64,000 bases of DNA from Phenylobacterium aquaticum (GTDB taxonomy: Bacteria > Pseudomonadota > Alphaproteobacteria > Caulobacterales > Caulobacteraceae), in the NCBI RefSeq assembly GCF_022695515.1, contig NZ_JALDPT010000024.1:1-64000 (forward strand), written 5' to 3'. A program made the translations under genes and the position numbers. Shown here piece after piece: positions 43,039 through 52,451 of the stretch. How positions within the stretch are numbered: position 1 is the first letter of the stretch; each line of letters begins with the position of its first letter. A model generated the notes under the pieces. The model worked only from the letters and a program-made list of their open reading frames with translations, made no database searches and had not been told where the DNA came from.

Positions 43039-44037
43039 TCAGCCGGGCTTGATCAGCTCCAGCGACCGGATGCGGCTCGGAAGGTCCGGTCCGACCGCCA
43101 TGACGAACAGTTCGTCGACCCCTTCGCGCTCGGCCTTGGCCGCCAGTTCGGCGCGGACATAGCTGGCCTCTCCGACGACGCCGCGGGCCATGACCATGGG
43201 CATCAAGGGGCTGTCGGCGTGCTCGGCCAGGAAGGCCTGGGCTTCGGGGATCGAGCGGAACCGGCGGCGCTGGTTCATCAGCATGGAGAGATTGCCGGCC
43301 CGCAGCGGCGCGGCCAGGCGCTGGGCCTCCGCATCGGTCTCGGCGGCGAGCGCGATGGTCGCGACGGCCGCGTAGGCCTTGTCGCGGAAGGCTGAGGGCT
43401 CGAACGCCTTGCGATAGGCGGCCACGGCCGGCGCGCCATTGGTCTGGGCGATGAACTCGGCGAACACCATGCCCACCCCGGTCTTGCCCGCGAACACCCC
43501 GCTGTCGGGCGAGGAGCAGAGCAGGAACAGGTCCGGGTGACTGGGCCCGGCCGGATTGGCGTGAATCTCGCGGGCCGGGTGGGCGTCGGTGATCGGCTCG
43601 ACGCCCGCGGCGTCCAGCAGCCAGGCGTTCAACAGGGCGAAATAGTGCGGGAAGGCCTCCGAGCCCGAGGTGCGCAGCGCCGCCCCCGTGCGCCCGTCGG
43701 TGCCGAGCGCCCGGCCGACGCCCAGGTCGATGCGGCCGGGGGCCAGCGCCTCCAGCTCCATGAACACCTCGGCCACCTTCAGCGGCGAGTAGTTCACCAG
43801 CATGACCCCGCCCGAACCCAGCCGGATGGTCGAGGTCTGCTGCGTCAGGGCCGCGATCAGGATCTCCGGGGCGGGCGAGCCGAGCGTGCCGATATTGTGG
43901 TGCTCGGCCACCCAGAACCGGTGATAGCCCAGCCGCTCGGCCGCCTTAGCCACCTGGATGGTGTCGCGCACCGCCTGCGCCTGACTGTCGTCGCCGCTCA
44001 CCGGCGACAGGTCGAGGACGGAGAGGGTGGCGGTCAT
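43039..44037 (-). CDS. Luciferase-like (LLM class) flavin oxidoreductase
   Basis: 332 residues from the ATG at 44037. The TIM-barrel motifs LGYHRFWVAEHHN, TSTIRLGSGGVMLVNYSPLKVAE and ALAPGRIDLGVGR place it in the MsnO8-like LLM subgroup, which uses reduced flavin and oxygen. It lies 5 bp after the stop of the neighbouring thioesterase gene. The natural substrate cannot be inferred. Confidence 0.87.
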   Translation of the reverse strand: MTATLSVLDLSPVSGDDSQAQAVRDTIQVAKAAERLGYHRFWVAEHHNIGTLGSPAPEILIAALTQQTSTIRLGSGGVMLVNYSPLKVAEVFMELEALAPGRIDLGVGRALGTDGRTGAALRTSGSEAFPHYFALLNAWLLDAAGVEPITDAHPAREIHANPAGPSHPDLFLLCSSPDSGVFAGKTGVGMVFAEFIAQTNGAPAVAAYRKAFEPSAFRDKAYAAVATIALAAETDAEAQRLAAPLRAGNLSMLMNQRRRFRSIPEAQAFLAEHADSPLMPMVMARGVVGEASYVRAELAAKAEREGVDELFVMAVGPDLPSRIRSLELIKPG

Positions 44038-44042
44038 GGGCG

Positions 44043-44504
44043 TCAGGTCCTGGGCCGGGTCTTCTTGATGACGGCCGAGAAGCTCATCACCGGGGCGCCT
44101 GATGTGGTGATCAGGCCGCGCAGGAACACCATGGAGCGCGCGTTTTTCACGACCTCGCCCTTGCACTCGACCAGGGCGCCCAGGGGCGCGGAGCCCACGA
44201 ACTCGCCGTTGAAGGTCGCCGTGACGCTATGGACGCCCTCCAGGCAATCGCGGGCGATCACGAACAGGCAGTAGTCGGCGAAGGTCATGATGCAGCCGCC
44301 GTGCATGAAGCCGCCGCCGTTCATGTGCTTCTTCTCGGCCCGGAAGGCGCAGCGCGGCGTCCCGTCGGGATCCATCTTGAAATAGAACGGCCCGGCGTGA
44401 TCCTCGAAGGGATCGCCGCCGACATATTGCAGCCAGTCGGCCCACTCGCCCTCGCCCGGGATCGGCGGGCCCCAGCCCGTGCTCTCTTCTTCGCCGCCGT
44501 CCAT
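44043..44504 (-). CDS. PaaI-type hotdog thioesterase
   Basis: 153 residues. The hotdog helix NGGGFMHGGCIMTFADYCLFV (with the conserved His-Gly-Gly) and the strand VHSVTATFNGEFVGSAPLGALVECKGEVV are clear. An acyl-CoA thioesterase of unknown specificity, co-transcribed with the LLM oxidoreductase and divergent from the acyl-CoA dehydrogenase gene, so a shared degradative pathway is plausible. Confidence 0.83.
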   Translation of the reverse strand: MDGGEEESTGWGPPIPGEGEWADWLQYVGGDPFEDHAGPFYFKMDPDGTPRCAFRAEKKHMNGGGFMHGGCIMTFADYCLFVIARDCLEGVHSVTATFNGEFVGSAPLGALVECKGEVVKNARSMVFLRGLITTSGAPVMSFSAVIKKTRPRT

Positions 44505-44650
44505 GCCATCCCCCGAAAAAGAACCGCGCCCAGGGTTTGCCCGGCGCGCGTCCAGTCACTAGTTTGCACGCGACCTAAGTGGCGGGGCGGGATCGTGCAA
44601 GCTCCCAGGTCTCCGCCGCCTCCGACATCCGCGACCTTGAGAACCCCAAA

Positions 44651-45799
44651 ATGGCCCTAGACCTCGAAACCCGCGACCAGCTGATCGACACCGTGCGCCG
44701 GTTCGTGACCGAACGCCTGCGCCCGCTGGAGGCCCAGGTCTCGGAAACCGACACCATGCCGCCCGAGGTCATCGAGGAAATGAAGGCGCTCGGCCTGTTC
44801 GGCCTGTCCATCCCCGAGGAATTCGGGGGCATGGACCTGACCATGGAGGAGGAATGCCTGGTCGCGGTGGAGCTCGGCCGCACCAGCCCGGCCTTCCGCT
44901 CGGCCTTCGGCACCAATGTCGGCATCGGCGCGCAAGGGCTCGTGATGTTCGGGACCGACGAGCAGAAGGCCAAGTACCTGCCCGGCATCGCGTCGGGCGA
45001 GATCATCACCTCCTTCGCGCTCACCGAGCCGGAGGCCGGGTCGGACTCGGCAAATGTCCAGGTCCGCGCCGTGCTGGACGGCGATCACTATGTGCTCAAC
45101 GGCTCCAAGCGCTACATCACCAACGCCAACAAGGCCCACCTGTTCACGGTGATGGTCCGCACCGACGCGTCCAAGCCCGGCGCCGGCGGCGTCTCGGCCC
45201 TGCTGGTCGAGCGGAACCTGCCCGGCCTGTCGGTCGGCAAGCCCGAGAAGAAGATGGGCCAGCAGGGCGCCCACATCTGCGACGTCAATTTCGACAACGT
45301 GCGGGTGCCGGTGGGAAACCGTCTGGGCCGGGAGGGCGAGGGCTTCAAGGTCGCCATGCAGGTCCTCGACCGCGGCCGCCTGCACATCTCCGCCGTCTGC
45401 ATCGGGGTGGCCGAGCGGCTGATCGCCGACAGCGTCGCCTACGCCTCCGAGCGCAAGCAGTTCGGCCAGGCGATCAGCCAGTTCCAGCTGGTCCAGGGCA
45501 TGATCGCCGACTGCAAGACCGAGGCGCTGGCCGCCAAGGCGCTCACCTTCGAGACCGCCCGCAAGCGCGACGCCGGCCAGAGCGTGACCATGGAGGCCGC
45601 GGCCTCCAAGTACTTCGCCTCGGAAATGGTCGGCCGGGTGGCCGACAAGGCCGTGCAGATCTTCGGCGGCGCCGGCTACATCGCCGACTACGGGATCGAG
45701 CGCTTCTATCGCGACGTCCGCATCTTCCGGATCTATGAGGGCACCAGCCAGATCCAGCAGGTGGTGATCGCCCGCGAAACCCTGAAGCGGGGCGGCTGA
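44651..45799 (+). CDS. Acyl-CoA dehydrogenase
   Basis: 382 residues from the ATG at 44651. The FAD/acyl-CoA signatures are SFALTEPEAGSDSANVQVRA and QIFGGAGYIADYGIERFYRDVRIFRIYEGTSQIQQ. The catalytic Glu is expected in the IYEGTS segment. It introduces an alpha-beta double bond into an acyl-CoA, passing electrons to ETF. The open frame back to 44579 has no better ribosome site. A DUF3253 gene follows after 2 bp. Confidence 0.92.
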   Translation: MALDLETRDQLIDTVRRFVTERLRPLEAQVSETDTMPPEVIEEMKALGLFGLSIPEEFGGMDLTMEEECLVAVELGRTSPAFRSAFGTNVGIGAQGLVMFGTDEQKAKYLPGIASGEIITSFALTEPEAGSDSANVQVRAVLDGDHYVLNGSKRYITNANKAHLFTVMVRTDASKPGAGGVSALLVERNLPGLSVGKPEKKMGQQGAHICDVNFDNVRVPVGNRLGREGEGFKVAMQVLDRGRLHISAVCIGVAERLIADSVAYASERKQFGQAISQFQLVQGMIADCKTEALAAKALTFETARKRDAGQSVTMEAAASKYFASEMVGRVADKAVQIFGGAGYIADYGIERFYRDVRIFRIYEGTSQIQQVVIARETLKRGG

Positions 45800-45801
45800 G
45801 C

Positions 45802-46098
45802 ATGTCCGTCGACATGGAGGCCGTCATCCTCGAGGTGCTCGGCAAACTGGCCCCCGGCAAGTCCGCCTCCTCGGAGGAGGTGGCGCGCGCCGCCGATCCC
45901 GAGCGCTGGCGCAAGCTGACCGGCCACGTCCGCAACACGGCCCGGGGCCTCGCCCGCCGCGGCGCGATCGTGGTCACCCGGCACGGCAAGCCCGCCGATC
46001 CCGAGACGTTCAAGGGCGTCTATCGCCTGCGCCTGCCCACCGACGCCGAGCGCGCCGCGGGCCCCATCCTGTCCGCCCCGGAAGGAGACTCCGAATGA
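45802..46098 (+). CDS. DUF3253 winged-helix protein
   Basis: 98 residues. The pattern ILEVLGKLAPGKSASSEEVARAADPERWRKLTGHVRNTARGLARRGAIVVTRHGKP...KGVYRLRL is characteristic of DUF3253, a small winged-helix fold. It sits between the acyl-CoA dehydrogenase and GST genes with 2-bp and overlapping junctions, so all three are co-transcribed. Whether it binds DNA is untested. Confidence 0.85.
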   Translation: MSVDMEAVILEVLGKLAPGKSASSEEVARAADPERWRKLTGHVRNTARGLARRGAIVVTRHGKPADPETFKGVYRLRLPTDAERAAGPILSAPEGDSE

Positions 46099-46736
46099 TT
46101 GTCTATGGCTCGTCGATGTCGCCCTATGTCCGCAAGACCCTCGCCTTCGCGGCCGAGAAGGGGCTTGAGGTCGAGCTGCAGCAGGCCGGCTTCGGCGGCG
46201 GCCCGCCGGAGTTCAAGCTGGCCAGCCCGTTCGGCAAGATGCCCGGCTTCAAGGATGGCGATTTCCTGATCTCCGACTCCACCGCCATCATCACCTATCT
46301 CGAGGCGCTGAAGCCGGATCCGAACCTGATCCCGACCGAGCCCAGGGCCCGGGCCCGGACCATCTGGTACGAGGAGTTCGCCGACACCATCATCGGCGCC
46401 TGCGTCGGCAAGGTGTTCTTCAACCGCGTGGTCGCGCCCAAGTTCATGAAGCGCGAGGGCGACCAGAAGGCCATCGAGGAAGGGGTCAGCGTCGATTTCC
46501 CCAAGCTGGTCGACTATCTGGAGACCGTGGCCCCGGCCTCCGGCTTCCTGATCGAGGACCGCATCACCCTTGCCGACATCGCCGTCGCCAGCCCGTTCGC
46601 CAACCTCGCCCATGCCGGCTGCCCGATCGACGCGGCGACCCATCCCAAGGCGGCGGCCTATGTCGCCGGCATCCTGGCGCGCCCGTCCTACGCCGGCTGG
46701 GTCGCCAAGGAAAAGGCGATGCTGGGCGCAGCCTAG
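46095..46736 (+). CDS. Glutathione S-transferase family protein
   Basis: 213 residues, starting inside the DUF3253 stop (ATGA). N-terminal YGSSMSPYVRKTLAFAAEKG with the catalytic Ser region, GKMPGFKDGDFLISDSTAIITYLE for glutathione contacts, and a C-terminal bundle containing EDRITLADIAVASPFANL. Substrate unknown; its operon with an acyl-CoA dehydrogenase suggests detoxification of a reactive acyl intermediate. Confidence 0.9.
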   Translation: MIVYGSSMSPYVRKTLAFAAEKGLEVELQQAGFGGGPPEFKLASPFGKMPGFKDGDFLISDSTAIITYLEALKPDPNLIPTEPRARARTIWYEEFADTIIGACVGKVFFNRVVAPKFMKREGDQKAIEEGVSVDFPKLVDYLETVAPASGFLIEDRITLADIAVASPFANLAHAGCPIDAATHPKAAAYVAGILARPSYAGWVAKEKAMLGAA

Positions 46737-46749
46737 ATTTCGGACGGCG

Positions 46750-47334
46750 ATGTCTCTCGACGCGATCCTGAGCGACATCGCCGCCTGCCGCGCCTGCGCG
46801 GGCGAACTGGCCCACACGCCCAGGCCGGTGGTGATGGTGGCCCCTGAGACCCGCCTCCTGATCTGCGGCCAGGCGCCGGGCCAGCGGGTGCATGAAAGCG
46901 GTCTGCCCTTCACCGATCCGTCCGGCGACCGGCTGCGGTCCTGGATGGGCGTGGACGCCGAGACCTTCTATGGCCGGCCCGAGATCGGGGTCGCGGCCAT
47001 GGCCTTCTGTTATCCAGGGACCAATCCCAAGGGCGGGGACTATCCGCCGCCGCCCCGTTGCGCGGCCCTGTGGCGCCAGCCCCTGCTGGCCGCCCTGCCC
47101 GGGGTCGAGCTCACCCTGCTGGTCGGCGGCTACGCCCAGGCCTGGGCGCTCGGCGATCGGGCCAAGGCCAATATGACCGAGACGGTGCGGGCCTGGCGGG
47201 ATTACCTGCCGCGCTACCTGCCCATGCCGCATCCGTCCTGGCGAAACACCGGCTGGCTGAAGCGGAACCCCTGGTTCGAGGCCGAGGTTACGCCCTATCT
47301 TCGCCAGACCGTGAAGACCATCCTGAGCTCGTGA
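46750..47334 (+). CDS. Uracil-DNA glycosylase family protein
   Basis: 194 residues from the ATG at 46750. Motif GQAPGQRVHESGLPFTDPSGDRLRSW is the water-activating loop of the UDG superfamily, and MPHPSWRNTGW the DNA-intercalation loop. An N-terminal CRAC could be a remnant of the Fe-S ligands of family 4/5, but only two cysteines are near. It removes uracil or acts on another deaminated base; the subfamily is uncertain. Confidence 0.8.
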   Translation: MSLDAILSDIAACRACAGELAHTPRPVVMVAPETRLLICGQAPGQRVHESGLPFTDPSGDRLRSWMGVDAETFYGRPEIGVAAMAFCYPGTNPKGGDYPPPPRCAALWRQPLLAALPGVELTLLVGGYAQAWALGDRAKANMTETVRAWRDYLPRYLPMPHPSWRNTGWLKRNPWFEAEVTPYLRQTVKTILSS

Positions 47335-48362
47335 AGCGCCTCCTTGTCATCCTGTCCGCCCTGCTGCTCACCGCCTGCACCCCGCTTGTGGTCCAGCAGG
47401 CGGGGCGACCCGACGTGACCTTCCAGGGACCCCGGCTGGGATCGGACGCCTTTGTCAGTTTCGACGGGACGCGGCTGGGCCTCACCACCTGGGCGGCGAA
47501 GGCCGGCGAGCCCTGGGCCGTGGTGATCGGGGTGCACGGCATGAACGACTACGCCAACGCCTTCCACCTCGCCGCGCCCTGGTGGGCCGAGCAGGGGGTG
47601 ACGACCTACGCCTATGACCAGCGCGGCTTCGGCCGCTCGCCCGACCGCGGCGTCTGGGGCGGCGACGACCTGATGACCGAGGACCTGCGCACCATCGTGG
47701 CGCTGGCCAAGGCCCGGCACCCGAACGCGGTGATCGTGGTGGCCGGCGAGTCCATGGGCGGAGCGGTGACCATCGAGGCCTTCGCCTCGGACCGGCCGCC
47801 CGCCGCCGACCGGGTGGTGCTGCTGTCGCCGGCCGTCTGGGGCTGGTCGAACCAGCCTCTGCCCTACAAGACCACCCTGTGGTTCGCCGCCCGCCTGACG
47901 GGGCCGCATGTCTATGAGCCGCCGGAATGGCTGACCAAGCGGGTGTTCCCCACCAACAATCGCGACGAGCTGATCGCCATGGGCAAGGACCCCCTGATGA
48001 TCTGGGGCGCGCGGTCCGACACCCTCTACGGCCTTGTGGCGATGATGGAGCGGGCCTGGCGCGAGGCCGGCGCGGTCAAGGTCCCGGTCCTCTATCTCTA
48101 TGGCGCCCACGACCAGATCATTCCCAAGCGCCCGGCCTTCCAGGCGGCGCACAGGCTCAAGCCCGGCGACCGCACGGCCTATTACGCCGAGGGCTGGCAC
48201 CTGATGACCCGCGACCGCCAGGGCCCCAAGGTCTGGGCCGACATCCTCAGCTATGTCAGGGATCCCGCCGCGCCCTTGCCCTCGAACCCGCCGCCGATTC
48301 CGCCGCCGGAGACCCTGGATCACCTGATCCATCACGACGGAAGCCGCGACGCGGGCTTGTGA
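47331..48362 (+). CDS. Lipoprotein alpha/beta hydrolase (lysophospholipase-like)
   Basis: 343 residues from the GTG at 47331, which overlaps the previous stop. Signal MKRLLVILSALLLTAC has a lipobox ending in Cys16. The hydrolase domain shows GVHGMNDYANAF (oxyanion), the Asp in YDQRGFGRS, the nucleophile Ser in VAGESMGGAV, Asp in YLYGAHDQII and His in EGWHLMTRD. A Pro-rich tail (LPSNPPPIPPP) follows. It resembles monoglyceride lipases or lysophospholipases anchored in the outer membrane. Confidence 0.87.
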   Translation: MKRLLVILSALLLTACTPLVVQQAGRPDVTFQGPRLGSDAFVSFDGTRLGLTTWAAKAGEPWAVVIGVHGMNDYANAFHLAAPWWAEQGVTTYAYDQRGFGRSPDRGVWGGDDLMTEDLRTIVALAKARHPNAVIVVAGESMGGAVTIEAFASDRPPAADRVVLLSPAVWGWSNQPLPYKTTLWFAARLTGPHVYEPPEWLTKRVFPTNNRDELIAMGKDPLMIWGARSDTLYGLVAMMERAWREAGAVKVPVLYLYGAHDQIIPKRPAFQAAHRLKPGDRTAYYAEGWHLMTRDRQGPKVWADILSYVRDPAAPLPSNPPPIPPPETLDHLIHHDGSRDAGL

Positions 48363-48416
48363 AGCCGCCCGCTCGGGCGTAGAGGCGGGCAAACCGTTCC
48401 CTCATCCGAGCGTTTC

Positions 48417-49499
48417 ATGAGCATGACCTTGTTCGATCATCCCGATTTCGCGGGACACGAAACCGTCCAGGCGGTCTTTGACGAAACGACCGGCCTGAAG
48501 GCGATCATCGCCGTCCATTCGACGGCCCGCGGCCCCGCCGCCGGCGGCTGCCGCATGTGGCCCTACGCCAGCGCCGACCTGGCGCTCACCGATGCGCTGC
48601 GGCTCTCGCGGGCGATGTCCTTCAAGAACGCCATGGCCGACATTCCGCTCGGCGGCGGCAAGGCCGTGATCCTCGGCGACGCCCGCAGCCAGAAGACGCC
48701 GGCCCTGTTCGAGGCCTTCGGCCGCGCGGTCGACGGCCTGGGCGGCCGTTATTGGACCGCCGAGGATGTCGGGGTTTCGCCCGCCGATCTCGCCCATGCC
48801 CGCCGCGCGACCTGCTTCGTCGCCGGCCTGGACGGCCACGCCGCCGCCTCCGGCGATCCCAGCCCGGTCACGGCCGAGGGCGTCTTCCGGGGCGTCCGTC
48901 TGGCGGTGCGCAAGGCGCTGGGCCGCGATCTCGACGGCGTGACCGTGGCCCTGCAGGGCGTCGGCCATGTGGGCGCCTATCTGGCCGACAAGCTCGCCGC
49001 CGCCGGCGCCAAGCTGATCATCACCGACGTCAACGCCGAAACCCTGAACCTGGTCGCCGACCGCACCGGCGCGCGCATCGTCGCCCCGGCCGAGATTTTC
49101 GACGTCGAGGCCGATGTCTTCGCCCCCTGCGCGCTCGGCGGGGCGATCAACGCCCAGACCCTGCCGCGGCTGAAGGCCAAGGTCATCGCCGGCGGCGCCA
49201 ACAACCAGCTGGCGTCGGCAGACGTCGGCCGCGCGGTGTTCGAGGCCGGCCTGCTCTATGCGCCGGACTATGTGATCAACGGCGGCGGCATCATCAATGT
49301 GGCCGGCGAGATCCGCGCGCTGGACGCCGGCGAGGCCTTCGATCCGGCCTGGGTGGCCGCCAAGCTCGACCGCCTGACCGAAACCCTGGAAGAGGTGCTC
49401 GACCGCGCCGCCGCCGACCGCCGCCCCACCCACGAGGTCGCCGACGAAATGGCCCAGGCCCGCATCGCGGCGGCGAAGGCGCAGAAGCTGGCGGCGTAA
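48417..49499 (+). CDS. Leu/Glu/Phe/Val amino acid dehydrogenase
   Basis: 360 residues. The substrate domain contains AAGGCRMWPY and the catalytic Lys in IPLGGGKAVI. The Rossmann domain has VALQGVGHVGAYLADKL, and the C-terminal GGANNQLA is typical of leucine dehydrogenase. It converts a branched-chain or aromatic amino acid to its 2-oxo acid with NAD. It probably works in amino acid catabolism; exact substrate not assigned. Confidence 0.9.
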   Translation: MSMTLFDHPDFAGHETVQAVFDETTGLKAIIAVHSTARGPAAGGCRMWPYASADLALTDALRLSRAMSFKNAMADIPLGGGKAVILGDARSQKTPALFEAFGRAVDGLGGRYWTAEDVGVSPADLAHARRATCFVAGLDGHAAASGDPSPVTAEGVFRGVRLAVRKALGRDLDGVTVALQGVGHVGAYLADKLAAAGAKLIITDVNAETLNLVADRTGARIVAPAEIFDVEADVFAPCALGGAINAQTLPRLKAKVIAGGANNQLASADVGRAVFEAGLLYAPDYVINGGGIINVAGEIRALDAGEAFDPAWVAAKLDRLTETLEEVLDRAAADRRPTHEVADEMAQARIAAAKAQKLAA

Positions 49500-49510
49500 C
49501 TCGCTCAACG

Positions 49511-49530
49511 CCCTCCCCTGTAGGGGAGGG
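49511..49530. terminator. Bidirectional hairpin, CCCTCCCCT type
   Basis: A 9-bp perfect stem CCCTCCCCT / AGGGGAGGG with a GT loop, between the convergent dehydrogenase and MFS genes. Confidence 0.65.
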
Positions 49531-49538
49531 CCAATCCA

Positions 49539-50903
49539 CTACATCGCCGCCAGGCGCGCGGTGCGCGGTTCCTTGACCATGGTGATCAGCACGGCCAGGC
49601 CGGCGACCAGGAATCCGATCGAGATCCCGAACACCGTGCCATAGCCCAGCTTGTCGGCGACGAAGCCGCCGATCAGCGGGCCGATCGAGGCGGTGATGCC
49701 CTCGGCGGTGGACGAAATGGCGATGCGCATCGGCATCTCGGCCCGGTTGCCGAACTCCAGGATCATGGTCTGGGCGGCCATCATGTAGCCGGACTGGGCC
49801 GCGCCCAGGCCGAAGAAGGCCAGGAACACCATGGCTGGCGCGTGCAGGGTCATCAGCAGGACCGTGGCGCCGATCCAGATGCCCAGCGAGACCAGCAGCA
49901 CCAGGCGGAACCCGGTCTTGTCGCCCAGATAGCCCCAGACGATGTTCGACGCCGTGTCGGCGCCCAGGAAGGCGAGGCTGAGCGCGCCCAGGCCCAGGAC
50001 CTGGGCCGCGAGCGGCAGGGAGGAGGTCACATAGATGGCGTAGAACGGCGCGGCGATCCGCGAGGCCGTGGCCAGCATCTGCACGATCAGGAAGGCCGCA
50101 TAACCCGGGTCGGCCATGATCAGCTTGGGGAAGTCCTTCAGCCGGTCCTTGAAGGCCGTGCGCTCGGGCAGGTGCGGCGGCTCGGGTTCGCGCAGCAGGA
50201 ACTGTAGCGCCCACAGGCCGGTGGTGGTCAGGAAGGCCGCCAGCATGAAGGTGGTCGAGTAGCCGTTCCCGAACAGGTTGGCCTTGATGATGTACTTGCC
50301 CGCCGCATAGGCCAGGACGGCTGCGATCGCACCCCCGGTGGCGTTGCGCCAGGCCTGTAGCCGGCCCCGTCGGCTCAAGGGGATCACCTTGGCCATCAGG
50401 AGGCCGAACACCACCCGCTGGGTGCCCATGAACAGGCCGAACAGGAACATCAGCACCAGCATGGCGATGACCAGGGGCTGGCCTTTCAGGAACCAGCCGG
50501 CGAGCGCCATGCCGACGATCTGCACGCGGGCGAGCCCGCCCATCCAGATGGCCGCCGGCATCACCTTCTTGCGATGTTCGATCTGGGTCGCGCCGAAGAT
50601 CGGCGAGATCACGCTGCCCACCTGCTGCAGGGCCATGCCGAGGCCCACAATGGTGTTGGAGCCGGAAATCAGGTGCAGGTAGGCCGGCAGGAAGGTGGGC
50701 GCGTTCACCAGCCGGAAGCCGGTCATGCCCAGCATGCCGTGCAGATAGTTGCCGATATAGTTGCGTTTCAGATTGTCCCAGACGAAGCGCTCATAGGCCG
50801 CTTCCTTCTCGGCCATGGTCTCGGGACCGGCGGGACCCTTGACGAACTGCACGTCCTCGGTGGGCGCGCCCTGGGCGGTCTCAGGCTCTGGAATCTTGTC
50901 CAT
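49539..50903 (-). CDS. MFS transporter
   Basis: 454 residues with about twelve membrane helices after a charged 55-residue N-terminus (AEKEAAYERFVWDNLKRNYIGNYLHGMLGMTGF). The loop EHRKKVMPAAIWMGGLARVQ follows helix 2. It is not related closely to the GPH symporters at 27-31 kb. A drug/sugar-type permease of unknown substrate. Confidence 0.8.
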   Translation of the reverse strand: MDKIPEPETAQGAPTEDVQFVKGPAGPETMAEKEAAYERFVWDNLKRNYIGNYLHGMLGMTGFRLVNAPTFLPAYLHLISGSNTIVGLGMALQQVGSVISPIFGATQIEHRKKVMPAAIWMGGLARVQIVGMALAGWFLKGQPLVIAMLVLMFLFGLFMGTQRVVFGLLMAKVIPLSRRGRLQAWRNATGGAIAAVLAYAAGKYIIKANLFGNGYSTTFMLAAFLTTTGLWALQFLLREPEPPHLPERTAFKDRLKDFPKLIMADPGYAAFLIVQMLATASRIAAPFYAIYVTSSLPLAAQVLGLGALSLAFLGADTASNIVWGYLGDKTGFRLVLLVSLGIWIGATVLLMTLHAPAMVFLAFFGLGAAQSGYMMAAQTMILEFGNRAEMPMRIAISSTAEGITASIGPLIGGFVADKLGYGTVFGISIGFLVAGLAVLITMVKEPRTARLAAM

Positions 50904-51042
50904 GTTTTTTATGCGCCCGCACGCTGAGGCGGAAAATGTCCGCGCGGGCCCTCCCTCAAGGTAACCACTAAATTCAATGCGTCCGGTCTAGCAGAGTCCG
51001 GACAGGGGGGAACCCCCTACCCCGGGGGCGGGAGGTCGCGGA

Positions 51043-52206
51043 TCAGGCCGCGGGCCGGCGCATCACCATCAGGGCGGCGAAGGCGATCAGGGCTGCGCCG
51101 GCCAGCACCTCGAGCGCCAGGTTCGCCGAGCGGGCCATCAGCAGGGAGAGCAGGAAGGGCGAGGCGGCCTGGGTCAGGCGGTTGGGAATGTTCAGCAGCC
51201 CGAGCCTGCGGCCATAGCCGGCCTCGCCGAACAGGGCGAGCGGCAGAGTCCCGCGGACGATGGTGAACAGGCCGTTGCCCGCCCCGTAGAGGATCGTGAA
51301 CGGCGCGGCGGCCGCGCCGCCGACCAGGATCAGCAGGGTTGCGCCGATCGGGAACAGCGACACCGCCACCCGCCCGGAGATCAGCGGATGGACGCGCCGG
51401 ACCAGCACGAACTCCGCGATCCGCGCGGCGACCTGGGAGGGCCCCACCAGGGCCGCGGCGGCGACTGCGGCGGCGGCGCTCGCCCCCGTCGCCATGAGCA
51501 GCGGCGGCAGGTGGGCGGAGATCGCCGAGCCGATGCCGCCGAGGATGGCGAAGGCGACGCCCATCAGCACCATGCGCCAGACGTCGTCAGGACTGTCCTG
51601 AATGGGCGTTGCCGCCGGCGCCTCGCCGGCCGGCCTGGGCTTGGCCCCGCCGCGCGGCAGGCTGAGATGCAGGGGCAGGGCGACCAGGGCGTTGGCGGCC
51701 GCCCAGAACAGGCAGGCGCCCCGCCAGCCGACCTGATGCTCCAGCCACGCGGTCAGGGGCCAGCCGATGGTGCTGGCGAAGCCTGCGATCAGGGTGACGC
51801 CGGTGATCCCCCGGCGCGCATCGGCGCCGAACCATCCGACCAGGCCGGCGAAGGCGATGTCATAGAGGCCAGCGCCCATGGCCAGGCCCATCACCGCCCA
51901 GCCGGCGACCATCTGCCAGGGGTGCTGGGCGACGGCTAGCAGGGTCAGGCCGAGCGCAAACAGGGCGCTGCCCGCGACGAGGGGCCCGCGTCCGCCGCGC
52001 GCGTCGACCAGCCGTCCCAGGCGCGGTCCGAACACCGCCTGAAGCAGCAGCGCGCCGGAGAAGGTCAGGAACACGGTGGACTCCGAGACCCCTACCGCCT
52101 GGGCCATCGGGCGCGCCAGACTGGCCGGCAGATAGGTGCTGCCCGCATAGCCGATGGTCTGGCTGATCCCCACCGTGGCCACGGCGCGGCGCAGGCTGAA
52201 GGTCAT
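51043..52206 (-). CDS. MFS transporter (YbfB/YcaD-like)
   Basis: 387 residues from the ATG at 52206. Twelve helices; the first loop has FGPRLGRLVDARGGRGPLV, the conserved MFS motif A between helices 2 and 3. The layout resembles oxalate/formate-type and efflux permeases. Nothing nearby fixes its substrate. Confidence 0.82.
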   Translation of the reverse strand: MTFSLRRAVATVGISQTIGYAGSTYLPASLARPMAQAVGVSESTVFLTFSGALLLQAVFGPRLGRLVDARGGRGPLVAGSALFALGLTLLAVAQHPWQMVAGWAVMGLAMGAGLYDIAFAGLVGWFGADARRGITGVTLIAGFASTIGWPLTAWLEHQVGWRGACLFWAAANALVALPLHLSLPRGGAKPRPAGEAPAATPIQDSPDDVWRMVLMGVAFAILGGIGSAISAHLPPLLMATGASAAAAVAAAALVGPSQVAARIAEFVLVRRVHPLISGRVAVSLFPIGATLLILVGGAAAAPFTILYGAGNGLFTIVRGTLPLALFGEAGYGRRLGLLNIPNRLTQAASPFLLSLLMARSANLALEVLAGAALIAFAALMVMRRPAA

Positions 52207-52275
52207 GGCGCGCCGCTCCCTGTCTCGCTGCGGCAAGTTTAGGGAGAGTCGCGGGGCTGTCCGCGCCTGCGGACG

Positions 52276-52422
52276 TCAGTGCGCCGGGCGGGGCTGGAAT
52301 GATCGCGGTTCGGGCGGTGATTTCAGCTTCAGGTCGGCTTTCTGGCCGTGCTGCGGCGCGGGCGCGGTCTTGGGGACGACGAAGCCGCGCATCGGGTCTT
52401 GCTGCTGGAGGCCACGGGTCAT
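52276..52422 (-). CDS. 48-residue Pro/Gln-rich small protein
   Basis: Starts at the second of two close ATGs (52422), 8 bp after a strong AGGAGG site; the first ATG (52428) is too near that site. The product begins MTRGLQQQDPMRGF and ends in a Lys/Pro-rich tail. No known domain. It follows the transglutaminase gene by 30 bp on the same strand and may be part of its operon; the Gln and Lys content would suit a transglutaminase substrate, though that is speculation. Confidence 0.55.
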   Translation of the reverse strand: MTRGLQQQDPMRGFVVPKTAPAPQHGQKADLKLKSPPEPRSFQPRPAH

Positions 52423-52451
52423 GGTCATATCCTCCTCGTGCGCAGTATCGC

